Origin: an uncultured Pelagibacteraceae bacterium
GTDB lineage: Bacteria; Pseudomonadota; Alphaproteobacteria; Pelagibacterales; Pelagibacteraceae
Direction: 5' to 3'
Assembly (NCBI GenBank): GCA_902525565.1
Contig: CABZHY010000001.1
Coordinates: 204,989 to 268,988, forward strand
DNA: 64,000 nucleotides
The notes under the pieces were generated by a model. The model searched no databases, had not been told where the DNA came from, and saw nothing but the letters and a program-made list of their open reading frames with translations. A program made the translations under genes and the position numbers. Each line of letters begins with the position of its first letter. Position 1 is the stretch's first letter. This document shows, one piece after another, positions 19,283 through 28,175 of the stretch.

Positions 19283-20161
19283 ATGAATAAAGAATTTAAC
19301 AAAGGGTTATTACTTGCTGGGTTTGGATCTTTTTGGTGGGGTTTTTTTGGTGTAATTTATTTTAAATATATTGCTTATATCGGTCATATTGAATTAGTAG
19401 TTCATAGATGTTTATGGACAGCCTTTACTTTAATTCTGACTACTTTTTTTTTTTCTAAATGGACTATTCTTTTTAAAATCGTAAAAAATAAATCAAATTT
19501 ATTTTATTTATTTGTCTCTGGTTTTTTAATTTTTATCAATTGGAGCGTATGGATATATGCTATTGCAACAAATAGAATTATAGATGCAAGTTTTGGGTAT
19601 TTTATAATGCCCATTTTAAGCGTAATGCTTGGTTATATCTTTTTCAAAGAGAAACTTAATAAAAAAAGAATCTTTTCAATTCTTCTAGTTATTCTTTCAA
19701 TCCTTTTTTTAGTAATAGTAAGTATTAGATCATTGCCTTGGGTTGGTTTAATAGTTGCTTTAAGTTGGGGCTTTTATAATCTTGTTAGAAAAAAAATTAA
19801 CGTTGATACTCATGTAGGACTTCTTATAGAGAGTTTATTTATATTACCATTTGCACTTATAGTTTTTTATTTGATAGCTAGTAAGGGGTTCAATGATTTT
19901 AGATTATCTGATCCATCAATGATGTTATTTATTTATCTGGCAGGACCTATGACAGTTATACCTTTATTTTTATATGTCAGGGGAGTCGAACTATGCGGCT
20001 TAGGACCAACTGGCATGATATTTTACATAACTCCTACATTTCAATTTTTACTAGGATATTTTTATTACAATGAGCCTTTTTCAATAACAAAATTAGTTAG
20101 TTTTATTTTTATTTGGATTGCTGTAATTATATATTTAAAAGATTTACATGAAACTAATTAA
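19283..20161 (+). CDS. rarD: RarD-type EamA/DMT permease
   Basis: 292 residues with about ten hydrophobic helices and two EamA repeats. The start region (LLLAGFGSFWWGFFGVIYFK), HRCLWTAFTLIL and NWSVWIYAI match RarD proteins, members of the drug/metabolite transporter superfamily; the substrate is unknown. Two ATG codons open the gene region; 19283 gives the family-typical N-terminus. The last 14 nt overlap the next gene. Confidence 0.8.
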   Translation: MNKEFNKGLLLAGFGSFWWGFFGVIYFKYIAYIGHIELVVHRCLWTAFTLILTTFFFSKWTILFKIVKNKSNLFYLFVSGFLIFINWSVWIYAIATNRIIDASFGYFIMPILSVMLGYIFFKEKLNKKRIFSILLVILSILFLVIVSIRSLPWVGLIVALSWGFYNLVRKKINVDTHVGLLIESLFILPFALIVFYLIASKGFNDFRLSDPSMMLFIYLAGPMTVIPLFLYVRGVELCGLGPTGMIFYITPTFQFLLGYFYYNEPFSITKLVSFIFIWIAVIIYLKDLHETN

Positions 20162-21149
20162 TTTTTTTTTATTATTTATTTTATTTTTTATTAATTTTTC
20201 ATTTGCTGACATCAATAAAGATTTTGAAAATTGGAAATTAAATTTTAAAAAAATAGCTTTAGAAAATAATGTTTCAGAAAAAACGTTTGATAGTGTTATG
20301 TCTGATACTAAATTTTTATCAGATGTAATAAAATATGACAGATATCAACCTGAATTTTATGAGGATACTAAAACTTATATTTCAAAAAGAACATCTTCAA
20401 AAAAAGTTTCACTAGGTAAAAAATTTTATGAAAAAAATTCAAATTTAATAAATTCTATTGAAAACGAATTTAGTATAGAGAGAGAGCTGCTATTAGCTCT
20501 AATGGGAATAGAAACTAATTTTGGAACTTATGTTGGTAAAATGGATATTTTATCCTCTTTAGCAACCTTAAGTTTTGACAAAAGAAGATCGGAATTTTTT
20601 ACAAATGAACTATTAATTCTTCTAAGATTAATAGAAAACAAACAAATCGATCACAAAACATTATATGGATCTTGGGCAGGAGCTTTTGGTTTTTTTCAAT
20701 TTATGCCATCTACAATGAAAAATTATGCAATTGATTATGATGGTAATGGATATATAGATTTAAAAAATAATAATGATGCTTACGCTTCAGCATCAAATTA
20801 TTTAAATCAAATAGGATGGAAAAGTGAAAATCCTTGTTTCTATAGAATTGATTTATCAAAAGACATACCAAGTAAATATCTAAATATTTCTGCAAAAAAA
20901 CTTCATGATAAAAAAAAATTAAAATATTTTAGAAAATATATAAAAAATAATAATCAAATAGACAGTATGTATAACGCATTAAATGTAGCAATTATAACTC
21001 CAGATAAAGATATTATACCTGATGCTGAAACTTTAAATCCAGCTTATATAGTATTTGATAACTATGAGATAATATTAAAATGGAACAGATCGCTAAGATT
21101 TGCATTAGCTGTTTGTACCTTAAAAGATAAATTTAAAAATGAACTTTAA
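20148..21149 (+). CDS. Lytic murein transglycosylase, MltB-like
   Basis: 333 residues. A cleavable signal peptide (1-20, FILFFINFSFAD) precedes an MltB-type domain: YDRYQPEF, then LLLALMGIETNFGTYVGK with the catalytic glutamate, SLATLSFDKRR, and GSWAGAFGFFQFMPSTMKNYA. The enzyme cleaves peptidoglycan glycan strands to 1,6-anhydro-muramyl ends. It is followed by an RlpA-like protein and a D,D-carboxypeptidase, forming a small murein-remodelling operon. Confidence 0.9.
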   Translation: MKLINFFLLFILFFINFSFADINKDFENWKLNFKKIALENNVSEKTFDSVMSDTKFLSDVIKYDRYQPEFYEDTKTYISKRTSSKKVSLGKKFYEKNSNLINSIENEFSIERELLLALMGIETNFGTYVGKMDILSSLATLSFDKRRSEFFTNELLILLRLIENKQIDHKTLYGSWAGAFGFFQFMPSTMKNYAIDYDGNGYIDLKNNNDAYASASNYLNQIGWKSENPCFYRIDLSKDIPSKYLNISAKKLHDKKKLKYFRKYIKNNNQIDSMYNALNVAIITPDKDIIPDAETLNPAYIVFDNYEIILKWNRSLRFALAVCTLKDKFKNEL

Positions 21150-21897
21150 AAAATTTTTGTTAATTATTTCAGTATTTTTTTTATCAGCATGTAATCAATT
21201 TGATCAAAATAATAAGTCTTTAGTTTATATTGATCAAAAGTATAGTAATGCTGGGTTTACATTAATATATGAAGATAAATTAAAAAAAGAAAAAAAAATA
21301 TCTAAAAAAATTGATAATAGATCTCTTTTAATTTTCCATAATAAAATTAAAAAAAATTCATTTGTTAAAATTACCAATCCTGTTAACAATAAATCAATTA
21401 TAGCTGAAGTAATCTCTAATAATGTTAAATTTTCTTCTTTTTATAACTCTGTAATTACACAAAGAATTGCTGAGGAACTATCTCTTGATCCTAAAGAACC
21501 ATATATTGATCTTGTTTTAATTTCAAAAAATTCAACATTTGTGGCTAAAAAAGCAAAGACCTTTGATGAAGAGAAAAATGTAGCTGAAAAAGTTCCTGTT
21601 GACGGAATTACTATAGACAATTTGGGTAAAGAAAAAGATAAAGAAATCAAAATAAAGAGACATAAATTTTTATATTCAATAAAGATTGCAGATTTTTATT
21701 ACAGAGACTCAGCAGAAAATATGGTTAATAGAATAAAAGATGAGACAAATATAAAAAAATCAGTAATTAAGAAATTATCTAAAACCAAATATAGGGTATT
21801 ATTGGGTCCATTTAATGATATAAAAAAACTAGAAAAATCATTTGATGAAATAAAAGTATTAAACTTTGAAAATATAGAAATATTAAAAGATGTTTAG
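21139..21897 (+). CDS. RlpA-like lipoprotein with SPOR domain
   Basis: 252 residues. A lipoprotein signal ends at Cys18 (FLSACNQ). A degenerate double-psi beta-barrel segment follows (YSNAGFTLIYEDKL to ITNPVNNKSIIAEVISNN, about 35-120), and a C-terminal SPOR-like fold (YSIKIADFYYRDSAENMVNRI, YRVLLGPFNDIKKLE) occurs about 175-250. RlpA binds denuded glycan strands at the septum. The NDRGP motif with the catalytic aspartate in true RlpA reads SNNVK here, so lytic activity is probably lost. Overlaps both neighbours. Confidence 0.72.
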   Translation: MNFKKFLLIISVFFLSACNQFDQNNKSLVYIDQKYSNAGFTLIYEDKLKKEKKISKKIDNRSLLIFHNKIKKNSFVKITNPVNNKSIIAEVISNNVKFSSFYNSVITQRIAEELSLDPKEPYIDLVLISKNSTFVAKKAKTFDEEKNVAEKVPVDGITIDNLGKEKDKEIKIKRHKFLYSIKIADFYYRDSAENMVNRIKDETNIKKSVIKKLSKTKYRVLLGPFNDIKKLEKSFDEIKVLNFENIEILKDV

Positions 21898-23041
21898 AAA
21901 ATTATTAATTGTAATTATTATTAGTTTTTCATTGATAAATATTTCAAAAGCTAATTTTGATGTAAAGACAAGAACTGCAATATTACAAGATTATCATTCT
22001 GGAGAAATTCTTTATGAAAAAGAAGCAGATATTTCAATTTATCCAGCTTCTATGACAAAAATAATGACATCTATTGTTGCTTTTGATTTAATAAAATCTG
22101 GTGATCTTAGTTTAGATGAAAAATTTATAATATCAGAGAAAGCATGGAGATTATCTACTTCTGGGTATTCCTCGATGTTTATAATGGTAGGTGATCAGGT
22201 CTCTGTAGAAAATTTATTAAGGGGTATTATTGTTGCTTCTGGTAATGATGCATGTATTGCATTAGCTGAAGGCATAGCAGGTACAGAAGAAGAATTTGCA
22301 ATGTTAATGACTGCTAAAGCAAAAGAATTAGGGATGGATAATACAAACTTTTCTAATTCATCAGGAATAAATGATCCTGATAATTATTCAACCGTTAGAG
22401 ATATTTTAAAAATGTCTAGATATTTAATTAAAGAACATCCAGAATTTTATAAAATGTTTGCTGAAAAAGAATTTACTTGGAATAGAACTGGAGGTGATCC
22501 AATAACTCAAGGAAATAGAAATCCTTTACTTTATAAAAATCTTGGAGCAGATGGAATAAAAACTGGCTATTTAGCTGTTGAAAAATATTCTTTAGCATCA
22601 TCCATAGATAGAAATGGTAGAAGATTGATTGCTGTTGGAAGCGGTTTTAATTCAAAAAATGCTAGATCTAAAGAGAGTACAAAATTACTTACATTTGGTC
22701 TTACCAACTATGATCTTGTAGAAATAGCTAAAGCCAATAAACCTTTACACAAAATTGATGTTTGGTTAGGAAAAGAGAATAATGTGGAAGTATACACAAA
22801 GGAGGATATTTATAAAACAATTAAAAAAGCAAAAAAAAAACTTTTAAAAGTTGTTGTTAAGTATGATGGACCAGTCGAAGCACCAATTAATAAAGATCAA
22901 AAAATAGCCACGCTAAGAGTTGTTTATGATCAAGAACTTGTTGGTGAGTATGATTTACTTTCATCGAAAGAAATTAAAAAAGTTAATTTTTTTACAAGAT
23001 TGATAAGATCAATAAATTATTTAATTTGGGGTGATGTCTAA
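21890..23041 (+). CDS. D-alanyl-D-alanine carboxypeptidase (penicillin-binding protein, S11 family)
   Basis: 383 residues. A signal peptide (1-21) precedes the three catalytic boxes of low-molecular-mass PBPs: SxxK as SMTK near residue 54, SGND near 114, and KTGY near 221. A beta-rich C-terminal domain and an amphipathic tail follow, as in the DacA/DacC group. The enzyme removes the terminal D-Ala of stem peptides and limits cross-linking. It overlaps the RlpA-like gene by 8 nt and tmk by 8 nt. Confidence 0.94.
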   Translation: MFRKLLIVIIISFSLINISKANFDVKTRTAILQDYHSGEILYEKEADISIYPASMTKIMTSIVAFDLIKSGDLSLDEKFIISEKAWRLSTSGYSSMFIMVGDQVSVENLLRGIIVASGNDACIALAEGIAGTEEEFAMLMTAKAKELGMDNTNFSNSSGINDPDNYSTVRDILKMSRYLIKEHPEFYKMFAEKEFTWNRTGGDPITQGNRNPLLYKNLGADGIKTGYLAVEKYSLASSIDRNGRRLIAVGSGFNSKNARSKESTKLLTFGLTNYDLVEIAKANKPLHKIDVWLGKENNVEVYTKEDIYKTIKKAKKKLLKVVVKYDGPVEAPINKDQKIATLRVVYDQELVGEYDLLSSKEIKKVNFFTRLIRSINYLIWGDV

Positions 23042-23648
23042 AAAACCCATCATTGTTTTTGAGGGTATAGAGGGTAGTGGCAAAAGTCATCATATAAATA
23101 AAGTATCTAAATATTTAGATAAAAAAAAAATTAACTATATAAAGATAAGAGAACCAGGTGGAGGTCTTAATTCAGAAAAAATAAGAAGATTAATTTTAAA
23201 TAAAAAATCGAATTTTAACATATATACTGATTTACTTTTATATTTAGCAGCTCGTAGTGAAAACATAAATCTTATAAAAAAATCTTATAAAAAAAAAATT
23301 ATTTTAATTGATAGATTCGTAGACTCAACTGTTGCATATCAGCATTATGGAATGGGTATTGATTTAAAAATTATAAACACCATAAATAAATTTTTATTAA
23401 AAACAATTAAAGTCAACTTTACTTTTCTTAATGTTGTAAATAAAAAAAATCTATTTCAAAGATTAAAAAAAAGAAAATCTTTGAACCGATATGATCAGTT
23501 TGATATGAATTTTTATAATAAAGTTCAAAAAGGTTTTTTAAAATTAGCTAAATCTAATAAAAAATCATACAAAATAATTGATTCTAATTTAGATATCAAA
23601 AAAAATGAAGATTTAATAATAAATCAAATTAAAAAATTAATTAAATGA
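23034..23648 (+). CDS. tmk: Thymidylate kinase
   Basis: 204 residues from ATG 23034; a GTG at 23031 is a weaker alternative giving one more residue. P-loop FEGIEGSGKS, REPGG, and the DRFVDSTVAYQ stretch are the expected dTMP-kinase motifs. It converts dTMP to dTDP. The gene starts inside the carboxypeptidase stop region and overlaps holB by 4 nt; the tmk-holB-metG-tatD order is widespread. Confidence 0.93.
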   Translation: MSKKPIIVFEGIEGSGKSHHINKVSKYLDKKKINYIKIREPGGGLNSEKIRRLILNKKSNFNIYTDLLLYLAARSENINLIKKSYKKKIILIDRFVDSTVAYQHYGMGIDLKIINTINKFLLKTIKVNFTFLNVVNKKNLFQRLKKRKSLNRYDQFDMNFYNKVQKGFLKLAKSNKKSYKIIDSNLDIKKNEDLIINQIKKLIK

Positions 23649-24574
23649 ACCTAAATCCCTTAACTCAAATAAATTTATTTGAGCACAAAGAAATTTTTAA
23701 TCAACTATATGAATTATCTAAGAACGATAATTTACCTAATAAAATTCTTTTATCAGGTGAAAAAGGTATTGGAAAATCAACATTAGCATATCATTTAATT
23801 AATTTTGTATTGTCAAAAAATGAAGAACATCCCTATAATTATGAAAATAATCAAATTAGTACTGATAATAAGTCATACAAACTTATAGTAAATAAATCTA
23901 GCCCAAATTTTTACTTAATTGATGTCTTAGAAGAAAAGAAAACTATTGATATTAATCAAATTAGAGAATTGATAAAAAATCTAAACAAATCCTCATTTAA
24001 TAATAAAAAAAGATTTGTTTTAATTGATAATATTGAATTATTAAACTTAAATTCAATTAACGCTTTGCTGAAAATTTTGGAAGAACCTAATGAAAATATA
24101 AATTTTATTTTAATTAATAATAATAAAAGAGTACTACCAACTCTTAAATCACGATGTTTGAATTTTAAAGTTTTTTTAACTAAAGACCAGTCTACTAGAA
24201 TTGTTAGTCAATTACTAAATGATGATATAAATAATATTATTAGCAATAGTTTACTTGATTATTATACCACTCCTGGAAAATTATTTAAATTAATTAGGTT
24301 AGCTAAAGAATATAACTTAGATCTTGTTAATTTTGATTTAAAAACAATTTTAAAAACCGTAATTAAAGATAAAATTTATAAAAAAGATAAATCAATAATT
24401 GAAATTATTTATTCTTTTATTGAACTTTATTTTAGAAACAATATATCTAGTAAAGATATTAGTTTATATAAGTCATACCATTATTTTTTAGAAAAAATTA
24501 ATTATACTAAAATTTATAATTTAGATGAGGAAACTTTATTTATGGAATTTGAGGATAAAATACTAAATGGATAA
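23645..24574 (+). CDS. holB: DNA polymerase III delta' subunit
   Basis: 309 residues. P-loop LSGEKGIGKSTLAYHLI near residue 38, and the sensor region NALLKILEEPNENINFIL with LPTLKSRCL match the AAA+ clamp-loader fold. Delta' is the stator of the complex that opens the sliding clamp. No cysteine cluster is visible where many HolB/DnaX proteins have a zinc module. It sits between tmk and metG, with overlaps of 4 and 8 nt. Confidence 0.87.
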   Translation: MNLNPLTQINLFEHKEIFNQLYELSKNDNLPNKILLSGEKGIGKSTLAYHLINFVLSKNEEHPYNYENNQISTDNKSYKLIVNKSSPNFYLIDVLEEKKTIDINQIRELIKNLNKSSFNNKKRFVLIDNIELLNLNSINALLKILEEPNENINFILINNNKRVLPTLKSRCLNFKVFLTKDQSTRIVSQLLNDDINNIISNSLLDYYTTPGKLFKLIRLAKEYNLDLVNFDLKTILKTVIKDKIYKKDKSIIEIIYSFIELYFRNNISSKDISLYKSYHYFLEKINYTKIYNLDEETLFMEFEDKILNG

Positions 24575-26108
24575 AACTTTTTACATTACCACTCCAATTT
24601 ACTATCCATCAGCAAAGCCTCATATGGGTCATGCATATTCAAGTATTATCGCTGATTTTTTTGCAAGATTTAAAATAATTGATAATTATCAAGTTCATTT
24701 TCTTACAGGTACAGACGAACATGGTTTAAAAATTCAAAGATCAGCAGAAAAAGCAGGTAAGAAGCCTCAAGTATTCTGTGATCAAATTAGTCAAACATTT
24801 AAAGACCTTACAGACACTTTGAATTTATCAAATACTGATTTTATAAGAACTACAGAAGACAGACATAAGAAAACAGTTCAACATCTTTGGAATGAACTTG
24901 AAAAAAATGATGATATATATTTATCAAATTATTCTGGATGGTATTCAGTATCAGACGAAGCTTTTTATAACGAAGATGAAGTTGAGGAGGTAGATGGAAA
25001 AAAAATTGCTGTATCTTCAAAATCTCCTGTTGAATGGATAGAAGAAGAGTCCTACTTCTTTAGACTTTCAAAATGGGAAAAACCATTATTAGATTATTAT
25101 GAAGCTAATCCACATTTCATTTCTCCAGAATCTAGAAAAAACGAAGTTATTAGTTTTGTAAAAAGTGGTCTTAAAGATCTTTCTGTAAGTAGAAAAAGTT
25201 TTTCATGGGGTATACCAGTTCCAAATAATAAAAACCATGTAATATATGTTTGGCTCGATGCTTTAACAAATTATTTAAGTGCATTAAATTATCCAAATAA
25301 AGATGATGATTTGTTTAAAAAATTTTGGCCAGCCTCAATACACTTAATTGGAAAAGATATACTTAGATTTCATGCTGTTTATTGGCCTGCTTTTTTATTA
25401 GCAGCAAAAATTGATTTACCAATTAAAGTTTATGGGCATGGATGGATATTATCAGGAGAAGAAAAAATGTCTAAATCTAAAGGTAATATACTTGATCCAC
25501 TTGAGATAATTAAAGAGTATGGTTTAGATCCTTTAAGATACTATTTAATTAAAGAGGTTTCTTTTGGTAATGATGGAAATATATCTCAAGAAAGACTAGA
25601 GGATTGTATCAACAGCGATTTAGCTAATAATTATGGAAATCTATGTCAGCGAGTAACTGCTTTTGCAATAAAAAATTGTGGCGGAAAAATTCCATCAGAA
25701 GTAAAATTCCAGGATGATGATTTATTAATACTAAATAAGTATAAAGATAATTTAGATAATATTAGGTCTCAGATTGACAATCAAAATATTAATTTTTATA
25801 TCGACTATATTGTAAATTCACTTTTTGAAGCGAACAAATATTTTAATGATCAAGAACCTTGGAAAAAGAAAAATGATATAATTAGATTAAATACTATCGT
25901 ATACACTACATTAGAAATTGTTAGAAAAATAAGTTTTTTATTGTATCCAATTATTCCTGTATCCTCCCTCAAGGCATTAAAGATATTTGACATTGAAGAA
26001 AAAAATATAAAATTAGACACAGTAACTAACAATGATTATTTAATAAAAGGAAATAATATAAATAAAATAGAGATACTTTTTAAAAAAATAGAAAAAAACA
26101 ATGATTGA
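24567..26108 (+). CDS. metG: Methionyl-tRNA synthetase
   Basis: 513 residues. Class I signatures: TTPIYYPSAKPHMGHAYS (HIGH box as HMGH) at residues 8-25 and KMSKSKGN near residue 300. The connective region GWYSVSDEAFY has no CxxC pairs, which places it in the zinc-free MetG subgroup common in alphaproteobacteria. There is no C-terminal dimerisation domain. It overlaps holB and tatD by 8 nt each. Confidence 0.95.
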   Translation: MDKTFYITTPIYYPSAKPHMGHAYSSIIADFFARFKIIDNYQVHFLTGTDEHGLKIQRSAEKAGKKPQVFCDQISQTFKDLTDTLNLSNTDFIRTTEDRHKKTVQHLWNELEKNDDIYLSNYSGWYSVSDEAFYNEDEVEEVDGKKIAVSSKSPVEWIEEESYFFRLSKWEKPLLDYYEANPHFISPESRKNEVISFVKSGLKDLSVSRKSFSWGIPVPNNKNHVIYVWLDALTNYLSALNYPNKDDDLFKKFWPASIHLIGKDILRFHAVYWPAFLLAAKIDLPIKVYGHGWILSGEEKMSKSKGNILDPLEIIKEYGLDPLRYYLIKEVSFGNDGNISQERLEDCINSDLANNYGNLCQRVTAFAIKNCGGKIPSEVKFQDDDLLILNKYKDNLDNIRSQIDNQNINFYIDYIVNSLFEANKYFNDQEPWKKKNDIIRLNTIVYTTLEIVRKISFLLYPIIPVSSLKALKIFDIEEKNIKLDTVTNNDYLIKGNNINKIEILFKKIEKNND

Positions 26109-26862
26109 TTCACACTGTCATCTAGATCATGAACCATTATTAAGTGATTTAACTAACGTAATACAAAGATCAAAAGAAGTTGGTATAGAAAAATTATTAA
26201 CTATCTCAACCTCGTTTGAAAGTTTTTCTAGAGTTAAAGAATTAGTTAATAAAGATGAGATGATCTATGGTACTATCGGAATTCATCCTCATGAAAGCTC
26301 TACAAATATTATCACTTCAAAACAGATCATAGAGAAACTGAATGAAAATTCTAAAATTATTGGAATTGGAGAAACTGGGTTAGATTTTTATTATAATAAT
26401 AGTGAAAAAGACAAACAGATAGCAAGTTTTAAAGAACATATAAATGCATCCATAAAAACCAATATTCCATTAATTGTTCATTCAAGAGATGCAGAAAAAG
26501 AAACTTTTGAGATTTTAAATGAATATAAAAATGAAAACCTTAAAATTTTGATGCATTGTTTTACTGGATCTAAAGAATTTTCAGAGAGACTAATGTCTTT
26601 AAATTCATTCTTTTCAGCAAGTGGCATCATTACTTTTAAAAACTCTTTGGATTTACAAGATACGTTCAAATCTATTCCAATGGATAATATCTTAATTGAG
26701 ACAGATAGTCCTTTTTTAGCACCCGTTCCTAAAAGAGGAAAAAAAAATGAACCATCATTCATTGATTTTACTGCTGCAAAATTAGCTGAAATTAAAAATA
26801 TATCCAAAGAAGATCTTATCAAAAAAACTACAGATAACTTTAATAAACTTTTTTTTAATTGA
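26101..26862 (+). CDS. tatD: TatD-family metal-dependent deoxyribonuclease
   Basis: 253 residues. TIM-barrel amidohydrolase fold: MIDSHCHLDHE supplies HxH, GIGETGLDFYY the glutamate, PLIVHSRDA and LMHCFTGS further histidines, and LIETDSPFLAPVP the aspartate. TatD/YcfH enzymes have 3'-5' exonuclease activity linked to DNA repair and turnover; despite the name there is no link to the Tat pathway. All metal ligands are present. Overlaps metG by 8 nt. Confidence 0.93.
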   Translation: MIDSHCHLDHEPLLSDLTNVIQRSKEVGIEKLLTISTSFESFSRVKELVNKDEMIYGTIGIHPHESSTNIITSKQIIEKLNENSKIIGIGETGLDFYYNNSEKDKQIASFKEHINASIKTNIPLIVHSRDAEKETFEILNEYKNENLKILMHCFTGSKEFSERLMSLNSFFSASGIITFKNSLDLQDTFKSIPMDNILIETDSPFLAPVPKRGKKNEPSFIDFTAAKLAEIKNISKEDLIKKTTDNFNKLFFN

Positions 26863-26867
26863 AATTA

Positions 26868-27638
26868 ATGCAATTTATTATTTTAGGCTGTGGTAGTTCA
26901 ATGGGTGTACCAAGACCAGATGGTTTTTTTGGAAATTGCGACCCTAATAATAAAAAAAATTATAGAACAAGATGTTCAGCTTTAATAAAAACCACAGATG
27001 AAAATATCCTCATAGATACAGCTCCTGATCTACGTCAACAACTTTTAAGACATAAAATAAAAAAAATTAATAAAGTGTTATATTCTCATATGCATGGCGA
27101 TCAAACTCATGGAATAAATGATCTGAGATCTTTCTATATAAACAGTAGAAAACAACTTGATGTTTACGCTGATAAATATACTTCTAAATACCTTAATTCT
27201 ACATTTTCTTATATTTTTAAAAGTTATTCAAAAGAATATCCTGCAACTCTTAAACTCAATAAACTGCCAAAAAAAATATTTACAAAAAATTATAATAAAA
27301 AGATTGGTATTCAATCAATTATGGTTGAACATGGTAAGGTTAAATCAAATTGCTTTATAATTGATAAAAAATTAGCGTATATAAGTGATGTAAGTAAAAT
27401 TTATAACAAAGATCATAAGTATTTTAAAAATCTAAAATATTTAGTCATTGATTGCTTGTGGTACAATTTTCATCCTTCCCACTTTAATTTAGAGTCTTCA
27501 CTAGCCATAATTAAAAAATTTAAACCTAAAAAAGCTATTCTAACAAACTTGTCGCCAGTATTAGATTATAAGGTGCTCAAAAAAATGCTTCCTAATAATA
27601 TTATTCCAGCACATGATGGATTAACTATTAACTTATAA
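26868..27638 (+). CDS. MBL-fold metallo-hydrolase, PhnP-like
   Basis: 256 residues from ATG 26868; a TTG at 26859 would add three residues but is less likely. The start FIILGCGSSMGVPRPD and CSALIKT match the PhnP/alphaproteobacterial MBL-fold subfamily often found next to tatD. The metal motif reads HMHGDQTHG where HxHxDH is usual, so the His after Asp is Gln. Later ligands are at VEHGK, SDVS and PAHDG. Likely a phosphodiesterase; substrate unknown. It converges with the next gene (6-nt overlap). Confidence 0.8.
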   Translation: MQFIILGCGSSMGVPRPDGFFGNCDPNNKKNYRTRCSALIKTTDENILIDTAPDLRQQLLRHKIKKINKVLYSHMHGDQTHGINDLRSFYINSRKQLDVYADKYTSKYLNSTFSYIFKSYSKEYPATLKLNKLPKKIFTKNYNKKIGIQSIMVEHGKVKSNCFIIDKKLAYISDVSKIYNKDHKYFKNLKYLVIDCLWYNFHPSHFNLESSLAIIKKFKPKKAILTNLSPVLDYKVLKKMLPNNIIPAHDGLTINL

Positions 27639-28175
27639 GATATTTTCTATAGCTTTAATTATTTTTTTTGACATTGGTTTTGTCATTGATGCAAAAGTAT
27701 CTTCTATTTTGCCTTCTTTATTAATTAGAATTTTATGAAAATTCCATTTAGGGATAGCAGATTTTCCATGATTTTCTTTTGCCCATTTAAAAATTTCATG
27801 TGAATTTTTGCCTTTTACCTCTGTAATAGTTGTAAGAGGAAAGTTAATATTAAAATTTACTTCACAAAACTCTTTTACATCTGCATCATTACTTTTTTCT
27901 TGATTAAATGAATTAGATGGAACACCAAGAACAATCAAACCTTTTTCTTTATATAAATCCCACAATTCCTGTAATTCATCATATTGTTTAGTAAACCCAC
28001 AATAACTTGCTGTATTCACAACTAAAATAACTTTATTTTTATAATCTTTAAAATTAATTGTCTCACCAGTTATACTCTCTATGCTGAAGTCATAAATTTT
28101 TTTTTCATAGTTTGCACTAGCTGAAGTTTTAAAAAAAAACATAATTATAGATAACAGAATTATTACTTTTCTCAT
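27633..28175 (-). CDS. Glutathione peroxidase-like thiol peroxidase, exported
   Basis: 180 residues. A signal peptide (about 1-20) precedes a thioredoxin-fold domain: VNTASYCGFTKQYDELQ with the peroxidatic cysteine, GVPSNSFNQEKSND, and WNFHKILINKEGKI with the conserved Trp and Asn. It reduces peroxides, probably in the periplasm with thioredoxin-type donors as in other Cys-type homologues. The gene overlaps nhaA by 4 nt, so the two form an operon. Confidence 0.9.
   Translation of the reverse strand: MRKVIILLSIIMFFFKTSASANYEKKIYDFSIESITGETINFKDYKNKVILVVNTASYCGFTKQYDELQELWDLYKEKGLIVLGVPSNSFNQEKSNDADVKEFCEVNFNINFPLTTITEVKGKNSHEIFKWAKENHGKSAIPKWNFHKILINKEGKIEDTFASMTKPMSKKIIKAIENIL

Noticed and set aside
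26478..26822. 114-codon reverse ORF inside tatD
   Set aside because: Antisense shadow of a conserved TatD coding frame.
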